This document shows positions 40,301-55,300 of a stretch of 64,000 nt of DNA, piece after piece. The notes under the pieces are model-generated. The model was not told where the DNA came from. It did not search any database and was given only the letters and a program-made list of their open reading frames with translations. Origin of the DNA: Ahaetulla prasina. Taxonomy: Eukaryota > Chordata > Lepidosauria > Squamata > Colubridae. The position numbers were made by a program, and so were the translations under genes. The stretch lies in assembly GCF_028640845.1 (NCBI RefSeq), contig NC_080540.1, positions 264,401,958 through 264,465,957 on the forward strand, written 5' to 3'. Each line of letters begins with the position of its first letter. Within the stretch, counting starts at the first letter, position 1.

Positions 40301-43300
40301 TTGCCATCTATTTTCACCTGGTGACTCAAGTGGCTTACAGAATATAAAACCTCATATTCATGATGAGCTGGATGTTTTCATGCAGATGTTTCATTACCTG
40401 GCTACTAATATCTTCATTTTAGAAGGCTTGGAGTTTGCTCTCTGTTTATATACAGCTTGCTCTATCAGTGTGTGTGTGTATGGGGGGTGGTGTTTTCTCC
40501 TTGGTACTTCCTTAATTAGGCTGTTGTTTACTAGTTGATTTGTTCACTGCTCGATTGTTTGTTTGATGCTGCTCCTGGTGTTACCTGCTTATCTGGGTAC
40601 TGATTTCTGGCAAGAGATGGTCTGATCTTTTTGTTTCCTTTTTAGCTTTTTTATTGCCTCTTTTGAATGCTGTGTAAATGTGGTTTATCTCTATGTGCCA
40701 GTTGATGGCTGATTTGTCTGACTGTCAAGTTCCCAGGAACACCACTCTCAGGACTCATAGCAGAGACTGTAATGCAATGTGTAGAAACAATAGCTTTCCC
40801 ATACATGCAACTAAAAATTTGGATCTGGTATGTAGATGACACCCTTTGTCATAACAGAAAAGTAACAATTAGAGAATCAACAATCTACAATATCTTCAAA
40901 GGAATAAAGTTCACAAGAGAATAAGAAAACAACAGTTGAATAATATTACTTACCACTTCCTCTACTAAGTCTTCTACAATAAGGCCTTGTTCATCTGTAC
41001 GTAAGTTTGTAACCCACATCCATCCATCTTCTAATTCATTGTGGACAATGAACATGTCTCCTTTAAGGAAACTACAGGTAGTTAAGGTAAATTTTATTAA
41101 TTATTTAAATCAACACTCAAGCAAGCAAAGTTACACTTTTATCAACTTGAGCTAATTTCTAATCTGTCTTTGCAAATTAAATGAATTTCTTATAATTCCC
41201 CCCTGAACCATAGGCTACTTGATGATCTTTTGTAACGTAATTGTAACATAGTAAATCTGATGATCACTTATAATTTTATTTTAAATGTGTTTTATGTTAT
41301 ATTAAATTTATTTATTTATTTATTTGAAGGACTCATATTCTGAAATATTGGTGGAGAAACACATTGGAGCAGTATATAACCCTAAATGCTATTGCTATTT
41401 TTAACCGTTATTGCTTCCAGAACAGCAGATATGGAGCAAGACAGAATGTTACTGAGCTCTCCAGAAACCTCCTGAAATCCTTTAATTTTTTTAAAATCAC
41501 ATCCTACTTTCAAAATTGTTAAAATTGGTAACATATGATTCCACAATTATTTATCACGAAGTATATCTGCTTGAATTCAGTGTGACTAACGCTTGGGTAC
41601 TACATATAGAATTGGATGGTGCTTTAATAAAGTTACTTTAAATAGAAACCTGGAGTATTGTTGTGCATTCCTTAAATCTAAACTTACACCATATTAACTA
41701 TATGCATCATTCCCATAAATTTGACTGACTTCACTATTAATTTAATGATAAAACAGGCTTTACATTGAAATAGAAGAATTATTAAAGTGATTATTTTAAA
41801 GAAGTTTTCCATTATTTTAAATTAAGAGAGTGTAGTGCCATTTTAATTATTACAAAAAATCTAACAAATATTAAACCCAAATGTACATGCATTATTTATC
41901 ATTCTAAATTATACCTTATTTCATCTGTTTCTGGCACTTTAGTATATGGCAGAATGGCTCGGACTCTCCTGCGGTCCTCTACTGGCTGTAAAAAAAAAAA
42001 AGATTTTCTGTTTTGAAGAAAAACTTCAGAATTGGTATACTGAATCTGGACAAAATCTCCAGCATATTAAGACCCACAATTTATAGTCAGTTTTTTTCTC
42101 TCCCATTCCTTCAATCATAAAGTTCCAATTGGCCAGAACCAATTTCAAAACCAATAAAAAGATCAAGATTTTTATCTAGATTTTGATGTAGCATCAGAAA
42201 TAAACACAATTTAATAAATTGGGACACAATCATGTTTTAATTAAGATTACTATAAATAAATATAAAATACTGGCATTTTTGTTATATTTGGTTGAATTTT
42301 TTGTAGAATTTAAATAAGTTATCAGAAAATATATCCTAGATTTATATTCAAATTGTAATTTATAAAAATAGATTGCATTACATTTAATTATTGTCATATT
42401 ATTATCTTTATGGATTTTTGTTCAATATTTCTGTCTATATCTTCATTATATATCTATGGAGATTTTCAATCATCCAATTCATGGTTGTCCCAAAGGTGCT
42501 TTTTCAAGAAGCAACTGGACTGTCTTGTTTTTCTTTGAAGATGTTTCATTTCTCATCCAAGAAGGTTTTTTCAGCTCTGGAAGCTTCTGGGATGAGAAGC
42601 AAAATATCTTCAAAGAAAAACCAGAAAGTCCAGTTGCCTCTTGAAAAAGCACCTTTGGGACATCTTTATTATACCTGAACAAGTTGACACAAAAGACTAT
42701 ATAAGCTTTTGGAATCTCCAGAACATTTCATCAGGCATTAGTTACTAAAAGAAGGAATAAAGAACCACAGAAGTCCAACCCACCCAAATTTTTTTTGCTC
42801 CCAAGGTAGACCAAGTTGCCTGATTGCAGATTGCAAGTATTGTTGGTATCGTATTAAATTGTCTCTTTTATCCTGAAAACTGTATTGTTCTTTAGTCAGT
42901 CTATATCACAGCTTCTATTCTAGGACTGACTTTGATGTAAAGTTCTAGAGACCTTCAAAACTTGTAATTATTCTGTGTCAATCTAGTTAACCTCTTTAAG
43001 ATACTATATAGGCTTATATAGGTATGGCGTTTAGATCCTCCAAAAAAGTGCAACAAAGCTGTGAATCTTGAAACAGTGATTTTCATTTTCTTATTTCAAT
43101 TTATTCTTTTGGTCCCATGAATCAGTATTGACTCCTGGCAACTGTAGTTTTCTTGATAAGATGTTTGGAAATGATTTAACATTGCTGTTTCCTAATGTTA
43201 AAAGAGTGACTGCTTATAAGGTTATCCACTTGCCTTTGTGTCTAAGTAGAACTCATCATCTCCAGATTTCCCACCTGGTACTTTAACCACAATACCAAAC

Positions 43301-46300
43301 TGGTTCACTTCCAGTTAATTTCAAATATATAAAAATGCACATTCTTATATAAAAATACATACCTCTGGAGGTGCTACAGGAAACAATAATTTTTCCCCTT
43401 TAAGCAAACAAGACACATGGCTGTAATACCCTATTAGATCAGAAAGTGAAGAAAACCGTCGGCCACCAATGTAATAATCGCCACACATTGCAATAATCCT
43501 ATCAGAGAAAATAATAACCAATATTAGTAGAATGTCCTTTTCTATTAAGAATGACTGCACATATAGCAAAACTAGAGGCAATCCTCACTTAAGGTATATT
43601 TTTTCAGCAACTGTTTGAAGTTATGATGGTGCTGAAGAGGAGATGCTCATAGCTGTGTCTCTCTCTGCATCCCTGCAGTACTGCCAACTTCCAACAAACA
43701 AAATCAATGAGGAAGAAGGCAGATATTTGCAAAAGATGATCACATGACCACAAGACGCTGTGATCACATGGCATTCACCTAACTACGGCAACTGGGACTT
43801 ATGGAATTGCTGTCATAAGTTGGTGTGATCATGTGATATCATACCTTACAAGCAGCTTGCTTAATGACAGTTCCCAGTTCCAAATGGTAATCAAGAATTT
43901 GATTAATATTCTACATTTCAACTCAACTGGCAACTTAGTTTTTTAAGGATATAAAAGGATAAAAAACATAAATTAAAATTAATATAACAATTACTAAGTA
44001 ATATTTATATTACTTCCTTTCAGCAAATCAAAGATAATTTAGATTTAGACTTAAAATAACTTTATTGTCACTTTGAATGTACACTAATCGGTATACATTA
44101 AAATGAAATTTCATTGTATATAGCTCTCAAAGGGTCACCACCTCCAATGTACACTACATAAACATGACAAAATAAACAAATACAAAATTATTCATATATC
44201 CACATTATTATATGACACAGAGAAATAACATTCTAGTCAATTTATTTTCAAAATCATGGAAAGACAGATCTCTTTTGAGAATTGTGTCTAGAACATGGTC
44301 CTACATTAAACAAAGCCGCATTTTTAAAAAATGACAGCTGTAAAACATGTGGCTACACTCTCAGCAGCTGCCATTCTTCAAGCAAGAGAAGCAACCCTTC
44401 TTGATTCTTTCCAACATTTACAAATTAATCGCCTTGATTTGAAATTAGAAATTATACCAAGCATACATATGCTAGTAAATATGTGTTTGATGTATGCTTC
44501 AGAATATTTACAAGTTCATGGAATGGTTACTAGTCAAAGAAAGCTCATCTTACCACAATATTTTACAAATAAAAATGTTTTAATGCACACAACTTCATCT
44601 TCTAGACCTGTGATGGCGAACCTATGGCACGCAGTGCTCTCTCTCACAAGATGTTGCCCCAGTTCAGCTCAGCCGAACATGAGTGTGCGCCTCCCGCCCC
44701 CCAGCTAGTGTTCAGAGCGAGGCACATGTGGGGGAGCCGTGCACACATGTGGGGGGGCAGGGCACATGCAGGGGGTGCAGGCATGGGGCGCATATGTGGG
44801 GCCCTCACGTGCATTGCATTTGGGGGGTTCAGAACATGAGCATGCATTCGCACATGCGCATGTGCGCTTTGGGCACTCGGTTCGGAAAAGGTTAGCCCTC
44901 ACTGTTCTACATCCAGTAGTCAATAGAAGAACGATGATGGAGTGAATAAAAAAATGGGGACAGGAGTTAAAAATAAGCGTAAGAGACAGAGTGGAAGTGG
45001 CCAATTCCCTATTAAATGTAATGTATAACTGATTAATACCGTATTTCCCCAAAAATAAGACCCTGTCTTATATTTTTCTGAACCATGAAATAAGCCCTTG
45101 GCCTTATTACATATGCCCATATGATTGGGCTTATTATCAGTAGATGTCTTATTTTGGGGAAAAACTGGGTATTTGCAGCTTGCTTGAATTACAAGCAGGG
45201 CACATTCTAATACATGCAAAGATATTGATCACAAATCTGCCAAAACTCAATATTAACTGAATATGTAACCTGCATATGTAACCTTCCTTCAGCCAAAGAG
45301 ATTTTTCACAAATGTTTTGAAACTTGTGAAAGAATATGTGAACCATAGTCATTACCCTTAAAAACAGGGGGCTCCAATCTCCAGGCCGCACAAGCGGTGG
45401 GCGAGCACATATGCTGCTCCACTGGCGTGAGTGGCAAGTGTGCGCAAGCTGTACTGTACCACTCACACAGAAACATCCCCTCTCCCCCACCATCCACTGG
45501 TTCGTTAAACGGGAAAGGATGTGAACCACTGCCTTAAAAGACCTGGTTCTCATATTTTATAGGTTTATAGGAACACATCAATTTCAAAAACAAACATTCA
45601 CTCACCTAAAGTGATTAACAACATTGGTTTTGCTCAGAAATGAAAGCACAAATGATCCAGGCCTTCGATCACTCTCTCGAATAAGGTAACTTCCAGGTTT
45701 TCCTGCCTGTCGAAGACGTTCTTCTGCAATTGTTCTGTCAAGTTTTCCATGATACCATCTGAAAACCAAAGCATAATGGCATGATATATTCAATCTATTA
45801 AGTAGAGCATCTGGACCTGAAAATCCTGGATAAAATCTCCTACAGGCTTTTTTCCCCTTTCAGGCTGGTGCAAGAGAATGACAAGTGTATTCCTAATTTA
45901 ATACTGACAACAAAAATCTGACAGTAAGAATTATGTAGTTGTTTCATTTTTTAAATTAAATGCATTTTATTTTAAAGTAGGCATTAAAACTTCAGTGGTA
46001 CTTATGCCCACAAAAGAATTTATTTATTTACTTACTTATGTATTTAAAAATAAATAAAAAATAAATTTGTAAATTTATTTTTAATAGTCTCCCATCTCAC
46101 TCTTAAGTGGCTCTAGGCAGCTTAAAATATAATAAAATACTTATTATGGGAAACAAAAGTAAAGACATATAGCAGCCAGGCATCTAACCTATCATACATA
46201 TAACCGAGACATGGGCTCTAACTCAAAGTCTCTCGCTTGAATAGAAAGCCAAGTTTTCAAAGCCTTACAAAAGGCCAAAGGGTACAGGGCCAATCTAACT

Positions 46301-49300
46301 TCAGGGGAAATGATATTTCAAAGGGCAGGTGCTATGCAGAAAATGTTCTCCTTCTTGGCCCCACCAGTTGTGTTAGTATTCAGAGCACACCCTTCCTGCT
46401 AAATTGGATAAGATGGGTAGAAACAGTTGGGGAGAGATGCTTCTATAAGTACAAAACATATGTTTCCTTCCTTGCAAGAATGCAATGAATTACAACATTG
46501 TGACTCTAACAGATAATCAGAATAAAATTCCACATATTTTAAGTTATATATTTGACAGGTCTAAAATGTTCACATAGAGTATGTTAATGAAAGTATTTCT
46601 GTTGATTTTTTTTCCGAAGTTGTACTTCAGTTTTACACATAAACCACACTGTCTTCGTCCATTCTTCTTCCCCATCTGATCCCAATTTAAATTCTACATC
46701 AGTTTAGCCACTTCATGCATCTGATCCTGGATGAACGGCTGTCTTTTGAAGACCATTTGACGGCCGTCTCCAGGAGAGCTTTTTACCAGGTTCGCCTGGT
46801 TCGCCAGTTGCGCCCCTTTCTAGACCGGGATGCCCTATGCACGGTCACTCACGCTCTCGTGACGTCTCGTCTGGATTACTGTAATGCTCTTTACATGGGG
46901 CTCCCCTTGAGGAGCACCCGGAGGCTCCAGGTGGTTCAGAATGCGGCTGCGCGGGTGATAGAGGGAGCCCCTCGTGGCTCCCATGTGACACCCCTCCTGC
47001 GCAGACTGCACTGGCTACCTGTGGCCTTCCGGGTATGCTTCAAGGTTTTGGTAATGATCTTCAAAGCGCTCCATGGCATAGGGCCGGGCTATTTACGGGA
47101 CCGTCTGCTGCTACCGAATACCTCTCACTGACCCGTGCGCTCTCACAGAGAGGGACTCCTCAGGGTGCCGTCGGCTAGGCAGTGCCCTCTGGCGACACCC
47201 AGGGGAAGGGCCTTCTCTGTGGGGGCTCCCACCCTTTGGAATGAGCTTCCCCCAGGACTTCGTCAACTTCCGGACCTCCGAACCTTTCGCCGCGAGCTTA
47301 AAACTCATCTATTCATCTGCGCAGGACTGGACTAGATTTTAGATTTTAAATTTAAACTGGTTTTAATGGGTTTTATTATGTATACTGTTATTTTTAATTA
47401 TTCGGCTATTTGGAATAAGTTTTTTAATTGATGTTTTATTTTGTATTTATATGTATTTTTTATCTGCCTGTAAACCGCCCTGAGTCCCTAGGGAGATAGG
47501 GCGGTATAAAAATACGAAAAATAAATAAAATAAATAAATAAACTGAGCTGTAAGTCAAAAAAAGCTTTGCCTTTTAATCAATTGGATTGGTCTGAAAAGA
47601 TGCTAGCAAAACCCTTTTACCTTTTTAGTTGACCTGGTTACCTTAAACCAGGCCTATCAAACTGGTGGCCTGCGGGCCAGATGTGTCACACATAGGCCAC
47701 AGCCAACCTGGCTCCGCAAAGGCAAAAAATACACAATACATAACATGACACGAATGAGTTTGACACCCATGCCTTAAACTAACATAGGTTTCAACTACAT
47801 TAATACCTATCATCATACCTAGCTTCATATATAAAACAACTGTATCCAAGAATGTTTGCGTTATTTAAGTTTCCCAGATTTTTAAATGTATTACATCAAA
47901 CTCCAAATCAACATTATATTTGTGATGCATACTAGATATTCCATCACGCCCATTATTCTGGGATGCCATTTGCCATAGTTAGAACAATAAACCGAGTCTG
48001 TCTCTCTCTCTTTTATTAACATATATCACTCACCCACCCAAATATTTTCTCATACCCCTCTGCAAACCCATTGATTCAAAAAAGTCTACAGGATCATCTA
48101 TAAGAAGCATATGTTTTCAAAAATTCCTATCAAGTTACGATTCCTGATGTGATTGCAATGAGAGAAATCCTGCAGCTTAATACTTCATAACTCTTGCATG
48201 ATTTCTCCCAGCACAACTATAAGACAAATCATTACATCTGTGATCCAGTTCAGCACAATGTGTAGAATACAATAGAGTAATTTAGAGTATAGTAACATTT
48301 AAGAAGAATGTCTTTAACTTATCTTGTTTCCAATTCAAAATTCTCCTCAATTCTGCCTCTTACATGCTAACAGAAAACACAGTCCACAAAAAAGTGTTAG
48401 TATACAGTACAGGAAAAAGTTTTGTTTTTTTAAAGAAAAAATACCATCTGCTACTTGCTCAGGTAATACTTTGATAAGGAAAAGCTTGAAAGTAGTGATT
48501 TAACAGATTTCTGAATCAGGTAATCCTTGAATCAATTTCCTTGATCACAAGCTTTTAGGAAGATGCCAGGATCCTTAAGGCTACAGTAGGCAGAGACATA
48601 AAGGTGATGCATACTGTACTATTTATAAAATATCACTGTAATCATTCCACACTCTTGCTACTGATTTTTATTCCCATTTGTCATCTTAATTTTTATCACT
48701 TGACTAATTTCCACTTAAATCTTATGCAACTATCAATTTCTTTCCTTTATCTTTTCTCTTCTACCTATCAATTTAAGCATTATTCCAATTGTTCATTTAA
48801 AAAAATATTTGCTTTAGTTAATGAGCCCTCTTTTGTTGCTCAATAATTAAGTGTATTATTTTTTCTTTTTAATGTGTAAGTATTTTGAAAAAATGTATAT
48901 TGTATTGCACCATCTTGTCTTTTGCAATTGGGAATAAAAAATTAGCCTGTAAAAATTACTCTCTTTTTCTCTTAGTCATCTGTCAGCCCTTACTATGGGG
49001 ATGAGGTTGCAAAGAAATATTTCTTTATCATTAATACATAAAGAAATTTGAGCTCTTAACATTTGCAGCAACTTTAAATTAATGATCTATGTGAGTGAAG
49101 GAAATTGTAATCAGTATACACCCAAAACAGATTCTACACTTAAACTCTAGGTTTGCATCTAGCAGTCAAATTATGGGTACTTGTATTAGTTCTTTGGACC
49201 ACCTGCATATCTATATGCAAAACGTATTAAAAGATCTATATATTTAAAATTATGTTGTGTTGTTACACAATGCACAATTGCTAAATGCAAAGATTTACAA

Positions 49301-52300
49301 CCAATCTGCCTTCTAGGAAATTTTTACTTCTGCTGCTCCCTAATTAAACATTATTTCGTAGAAAGTTATATAATACTGTATATAGCTACGGTAAGGGGTC
49401 CTCAACTTATAATGCCAACTAAGTTTCCATTTCCATTTCCAAGTATGATGACCTATAACCACATTGCTTAGCGACAACAATCATGGCGGCTGTTGTAACT
49501 CCAGGATCATACAGAGTGTTAAGTAGGACGATGTGGGAGCTTCAAGCAAGGAGCATGGAAGATGCATCGGTGCTGCAGGGGGATAGATGGGTGTTGCATG
49601 TAGGTGTTACAGAACATGGTGGGTTCCATATTGCTAGGGAGCTTGACTGTGCCAATAAGGGTGGTAGGGGCATATAGGTGGGTGCTCAGAGTACAAAATC
49701 CCTGGAATTTCACATTTTGTACTGAGGCTCCTTGAAAAAGAAAAAGCAGTGGGATAGACTTATGGCAGTTTGACTTTGCTTGTGGAAAGCTGGTAGGGAA
49801 GGTCACAAATAAGAGATAATAAGACCACAGCTTGCTACAATATTGTAATCATGAGCCAGGCACCTAAGTACCCCAATCATGTTCACATTACAGTGGGGAT
49901 GCTGAGACAGCCACAGTCTTGTGCACTGGTCTTAAGTTTCCCTCTTTCAGTAACATTATTTTGAATATTCTCTGAACAAATGATTGTAATTCAAGGACTA
50001 CCTATAGATCCTCTAAATGAAGTCTTTATTATTCATTCATTTTACAATAATTAAGTATTATACCAGTCTTCAGGCTCTGGGCAGTACAAAACAATTAAGA
50101 AAATATTTAAAGGAAATACTTAAATATAAAGAATACTAGGTAAGCTGTTTAAAATATTAATTCTTGGCTAAAGACCTGCTGAAAAAGAATGTTAGAAGAT
50201 GCTATTTATACTAGGACATTTAGTAATGGACAGACTGCTATGGAAAAGATTTTCCTTCTGCTCCACAGCCTCCTACTTCATGTCAGGGTAGCAAGCTCTC
50301 TGTTCATAATCAAACTTCAAGCATGTAGACATGTTAGTGAAATAGCTCCACTCTAACCCAGTCCATATGACATAGGGCTCTAGGGAATTGCCAGTGTTCT
50401 GAATTAGGCTCAGAGGTCCACTGATAAACAGTGTAGCACCATAAAATTGATGTAACTTTGTTACATTTTGGCAATCTGGTTGGATCTGGGTACAGCATGA
50501 AAACTATTCGTTTCACTTGCACTTCTGGATAATTTTTCAACAAATTGGGATTTGGACACTGCAAACCTCCTATTCTTCTGGACTTCCTTTGGGGTATTGG
50601 ACATACTCTTGTCCAGTAGTGCTCTTCCTTTTTCAGGTGATGGTTCCAATCTTGGAGGAGGGGGATAGAAAGATCTCCTTCGAGGTATCTACTTTGTTAG
50701 GTAGATATTTATTCTCTCCACTTCTTTTTAACAATTACATGAAGCCACAAGAGAAGGGGGGGAGCGTCATCTGTTGGCAACGGATGTTATATATGCTTAT
50801 GATAAGCAGTTTATACATATGCTTATACAGCATAAGTGTTGACCCAATCCCTGGAGACTGTCACATGAAGCCCTGACTGGATACCTCCGAACTGGACTGA
50901 ATTTCGTTTATATGGACCAAATAATTCCATGAAAATATATTTGACTCTGAAAGGAATTTTATTCCCATTCAGAGATGGTTTGCAAGAATGAGAGTACCTC
51001 TGGACTAAACGCTTGACCTATTAGAAGGTGGTAGCTGCAGCTAAGATGTTTTTTGTACAGCTATGTCTTGCTTGCCAATTCTAATCATTTCTGGATTAGA
51101 AAACCCTATTCAATCACTTGTGACTCAGTTACCTTCTGTTTGGATTGCTGCAATATGCTGTACATGGGGTATTCTCAGGAAGCATAGGTAAAGTTAGCAT
51201 AAGTTCAGAAAGTACAGTTAGTACAAAATGCAACAGTCCAAGTGACCAGGTATTTTGGTCAAGGTTATATTTTCTGGAATCCCCTGCCTATGAAGATCCA
51301 GTCTTCTCATATTTGCAGACAACAGTTAAGATGTGGTTATTCCATCAAGCTAAGGAGAAGGGTATGCTATGATTGAAGATCTGAATTCAGCAGCCACTTA
51401 TATATATTGTATATTCTCTTTTTTGTATTATTTGATAACTATGGTTATTTTATCAGTGGGTTTATTTACTATTTTGTGAAAGGTTGACTTGGTGATGTTT
51501 TTGATTGCTAGCTGCCAAGAACTTTCATGAATAGGTGGTATATAGACAAAGCAAATAAATGAATAATGGGTTTCCCAGAGGAGGCATATGGCTATTCAGT
51601 TCTGCATCAGTTACGGCCTCCAAGCTGTCTTCAAAGGTAAAATTATGTATAACTCATTGTAGTAGCCATGTGGTGATCAAAATAAAATCAAACATTCTCA
51701 TCTATATTGTCCATGTCCCTTTACCCTTTGATTCATCCTAATGAGTTTGTAAGTACTTATTCCAATATAAATGTATATCAGATTACAACCCACAGTTCCA
51801 CACACAGCTGCAGGATGCAAAATATATTATTCAATTGGGAAAGAAATCACAATTCCACAATGCACTATCTTTTTATGGGTGTTCTAGTTATGCATCTATA
51901 TATTATAATAATAAAAAATTACAAACCAGCAAGAAAATTAGATGCCACAATATTTAAATCTGAAGTAGCAAGTAAGTTTATATTACTGAAATGTAACTTT
52001 TTCTCACGAGCCTCACAATCAAGCTAATCAAGCTAATAATATATATATATGGTAAATTTTAAATTTCCAGGCTAATTTAAATAAGTTTTTTAAATCGCAT
52101 TTTAAATTGTACTTTGTATTGTTTGTTTTATTTTGCCTGTACACCGCCCTGAGTCCTTCGGGAGAAGGGCGGTATAAAAATCAAATAAATAAATAAATAA
52201 ATAATAAATATACGATTATGCCTATTTTTTCAAATCTAAAAGAGTTTAAATTTTCCTTTTGAGGTAGATAGTCCTTGACTTCTGACCACAATTGATTGAA

Positions 52301-55300
52301 AGTTTCCATTGCTAAAAAAGACAACTGTTAAGTGAGTTTTGCCCAGTTTTCTAGTCACAGTTGTTAAGTGAATCACTGTATTTAAGTTAGTTACATAGCT
52401 GTTAAGTGAATCTGGTTTCCCTCATTGACTTTATTTGTCAGGGGGTCACAAATAAATGATCACATGCCCCTGAGATACTGCAAACATCATAAATACATGC
52501 CAGTTGCCACACGTCCAAATTTTAATAAAGTGACCATGAAGATGCTACTACAGTTGCCAGTAATGAGCCATTCTTTTCAATGCTGTTATAACTTTGAAGA
52601 GTCACTAAATGATTGGTTGTACGTCAAAGACTACCTGTATCTACTTGAAACTTTTCATAATGTAAACATGTCAAAAAAATTAATTTCAACACAATTATAA
52701 ATACTGTATCAAAACTAAACTTGAGATTCATTTACCCTTCCCTATAGTTCCCAAATTAAAATGTATCAAACTAATATTTCCAAACAAAATACTCTTGGAA
52801 TAGTTCTCAATATTTTAGTATCTTGCTAGAGCATATATATCAGACTGTAAATTTACTTGCATCTTGAAATCTCAAGCACATGTTTTGAAAAATAACTTTG
52901 AATTTTAAATCATCCTCTGTACTTACAACTGCACTGTGAAGTATTATAAAATATTTTTACACACAGGGCTTAATATCTTCATTCTCTCAAATTGAAATAA
53001 TTTTCTCACGAGGTTTATTAATATATTACAGGATTGTTGTGAGGAAAATAGGAGAAAAGTGTGTTGGATATATTCATCTTCTGTAGTTATTTCCAAAAAT
53101 AATAAAGGCAGGATATAGATTATATAAATAACTTACATCCAAAATTCCCAGATACTTTGTTGTAATATCAGCTCTAATCATAAAGCATACTAAATATCTG
53201 TACAAGTCATCCTGAATCATTTCTACAAAGGAAAAGTATACCAAGTATCACTTTAAAATTTTACATTATCAAGACAAGATCAATTAAATTTTGCTAGTGA
53301 GAATCTTTTCTATATAATGGTGTGTGCATAATTACTAATTTTCCCTTTTAAAAAATAAAAACCAAATTAATTCCTTCTACAACTCTACTATCAAAAATAA
53401 AATCTTGCCCTACTGAAAAAACACTTGCATTTAATTCCATAGATGGTGGGCAGCATTCAGACAAAACAATAAAGTTTTGATGTTCATTTAATTTCAATAT
53501 TGTATTAATTTCCTGTTTTTTCTATGGGATATTTATAACTTACATTTTATACATAAGTAAGCAATATATAAAAAGTTTACATAGAACAGTATGCCATTGA
53601 AGTTGATATATACAACAACTCTTTTCAAAATGTTGCTTCAAATGTATTTTTCCGATTACACAGTAATTAAAATAATTAATAATAAAACTGTGCAAACAGT
53701 TTAATAATTTTATAGTGATTCTATGCTGACTTAAAAGTCAAGCTCCGCTGAGTTTGTATGTCCAAGTATACTGTACAGGCAATCCTTGCTTTATGACCCC
53801 AACTGAGTCCAAAATTTATGTTGCATATATGAGACTTTATGTTTGCTAAGTGAGCTTTGCCCCATTTTATGACCTTGCTTGCCATAGTTGTTAACTGAAT
53901 CACTGCAGTCATTTAAGTTACTAGCGTAGTTTTTAAGTGAATCTGGCTTCCCCATTGCCTTTGCTTTTTAGAAGGTCACAAAAAAGTGATCCCATGATCC
54001 CAGGACACTGCAAAGGTCATAAATATGAGTCAGTTGCTAAGTGTCTGAATTTTGATCACATGACTATGGGGATGCTGCAGTGGTCATAAACGGTCTTGTC
54101 ACTTTTTTCAGTGATGTAATTTTGAATGGTCACTAAGTGAACTGTTCTAAGTCAAGGACTACCTGTATAGCAGCCAGACAGAGTTGTGCAAAGGAAGCAG
54201 AGGAAAAAGAATCTATTGTGAAGGACAACCAAACCTAAATTCCAACTGACACCAACTGGGGGTGGTGCTGATGGGAAGGACACACAATTTCCCCCTTTTT
54301 CACTAGCATGCAATTTCTAGAGCTAGAATATTTCAGGGATTTGTCTAAGCAACATATTAATTTTCAATTTCCCAACCTCCCTAAATTACCACATTTCATT
54401 TTTCATATCACAGTAGCAGACTTGTCAACAAGTGCTACAGAAAGACTCTGTGAGCAGACCTCCCACAATGGCTGCAAAGAAGTAAAGATCTGCAGGTGTA
54501 CAGTATTTGGATCTAGCACGGGCACTTTCTATTCCTACTGGCAGCTGGTCTTTCTCTTAATTTAGAAAATAGGCATTGGTTAAGTAAGTTAAAAATCAGT
54601 GGTTATATATCCTATTGCCACCCCCTCAACTCTTAACAGGTATTTTCCTATGCCTGCACAAGTAACATGTGAGTCCAGGAAATGGAATGGTTCCTTTAAG
54701 GAACAACCTGTTCAGAGCTAAGATATATTTTTCAGATCCAAATACTGGTCACCTTTATGAAGCCATTGTATCTAACAGCTCCAGAGATATTACTTTAACA
54801 CTTTTATAGTTATCCTGTTAATAAAGCAACTGCACACATATATAAGATAAAATATTTTCATTAATGAATTTATATAGCTGCCAATCTCACCAAAACTGAC
54901 CATTTGTGGTGGTATACAAAGTAGCATTCAGTTAACTTTTGATCTAAGAGTGTAGTTGGGTACACAGATTATCCATTAATAATAATTTATTAAACTTCCA
55001 TGCTGCCTAACTCAATAATTCATGTACACCACCCAACTCTCAACAAATAACTGCCTTAATTCAATAAAGGCATTACCCCTAAATATCCATTTAATCTATT
55101 TTACTGCAATTATTCAAATGTCAGAAATTCTCATTTTTGTAAATTCATATTATATACATAATGTAAACATAATGTGACATAATATAAGTGCTTCTCTTGA
55201 AGTATTTGGATGCAGATTTGTCGTTTATTTTTCAAGGAGAAATCTTTTCAGGAATAGTATTTTTATAAAAATGATTATAAGGCTACTACTGGAAGAAGAC

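Noticed and set aside
44624..45052. Several Cys/His/Pro-rich frames
   Set aside because: They cross the G-rich core of a hAT-like element; the cysteine and histidine pattern comes from CACATG repeats.
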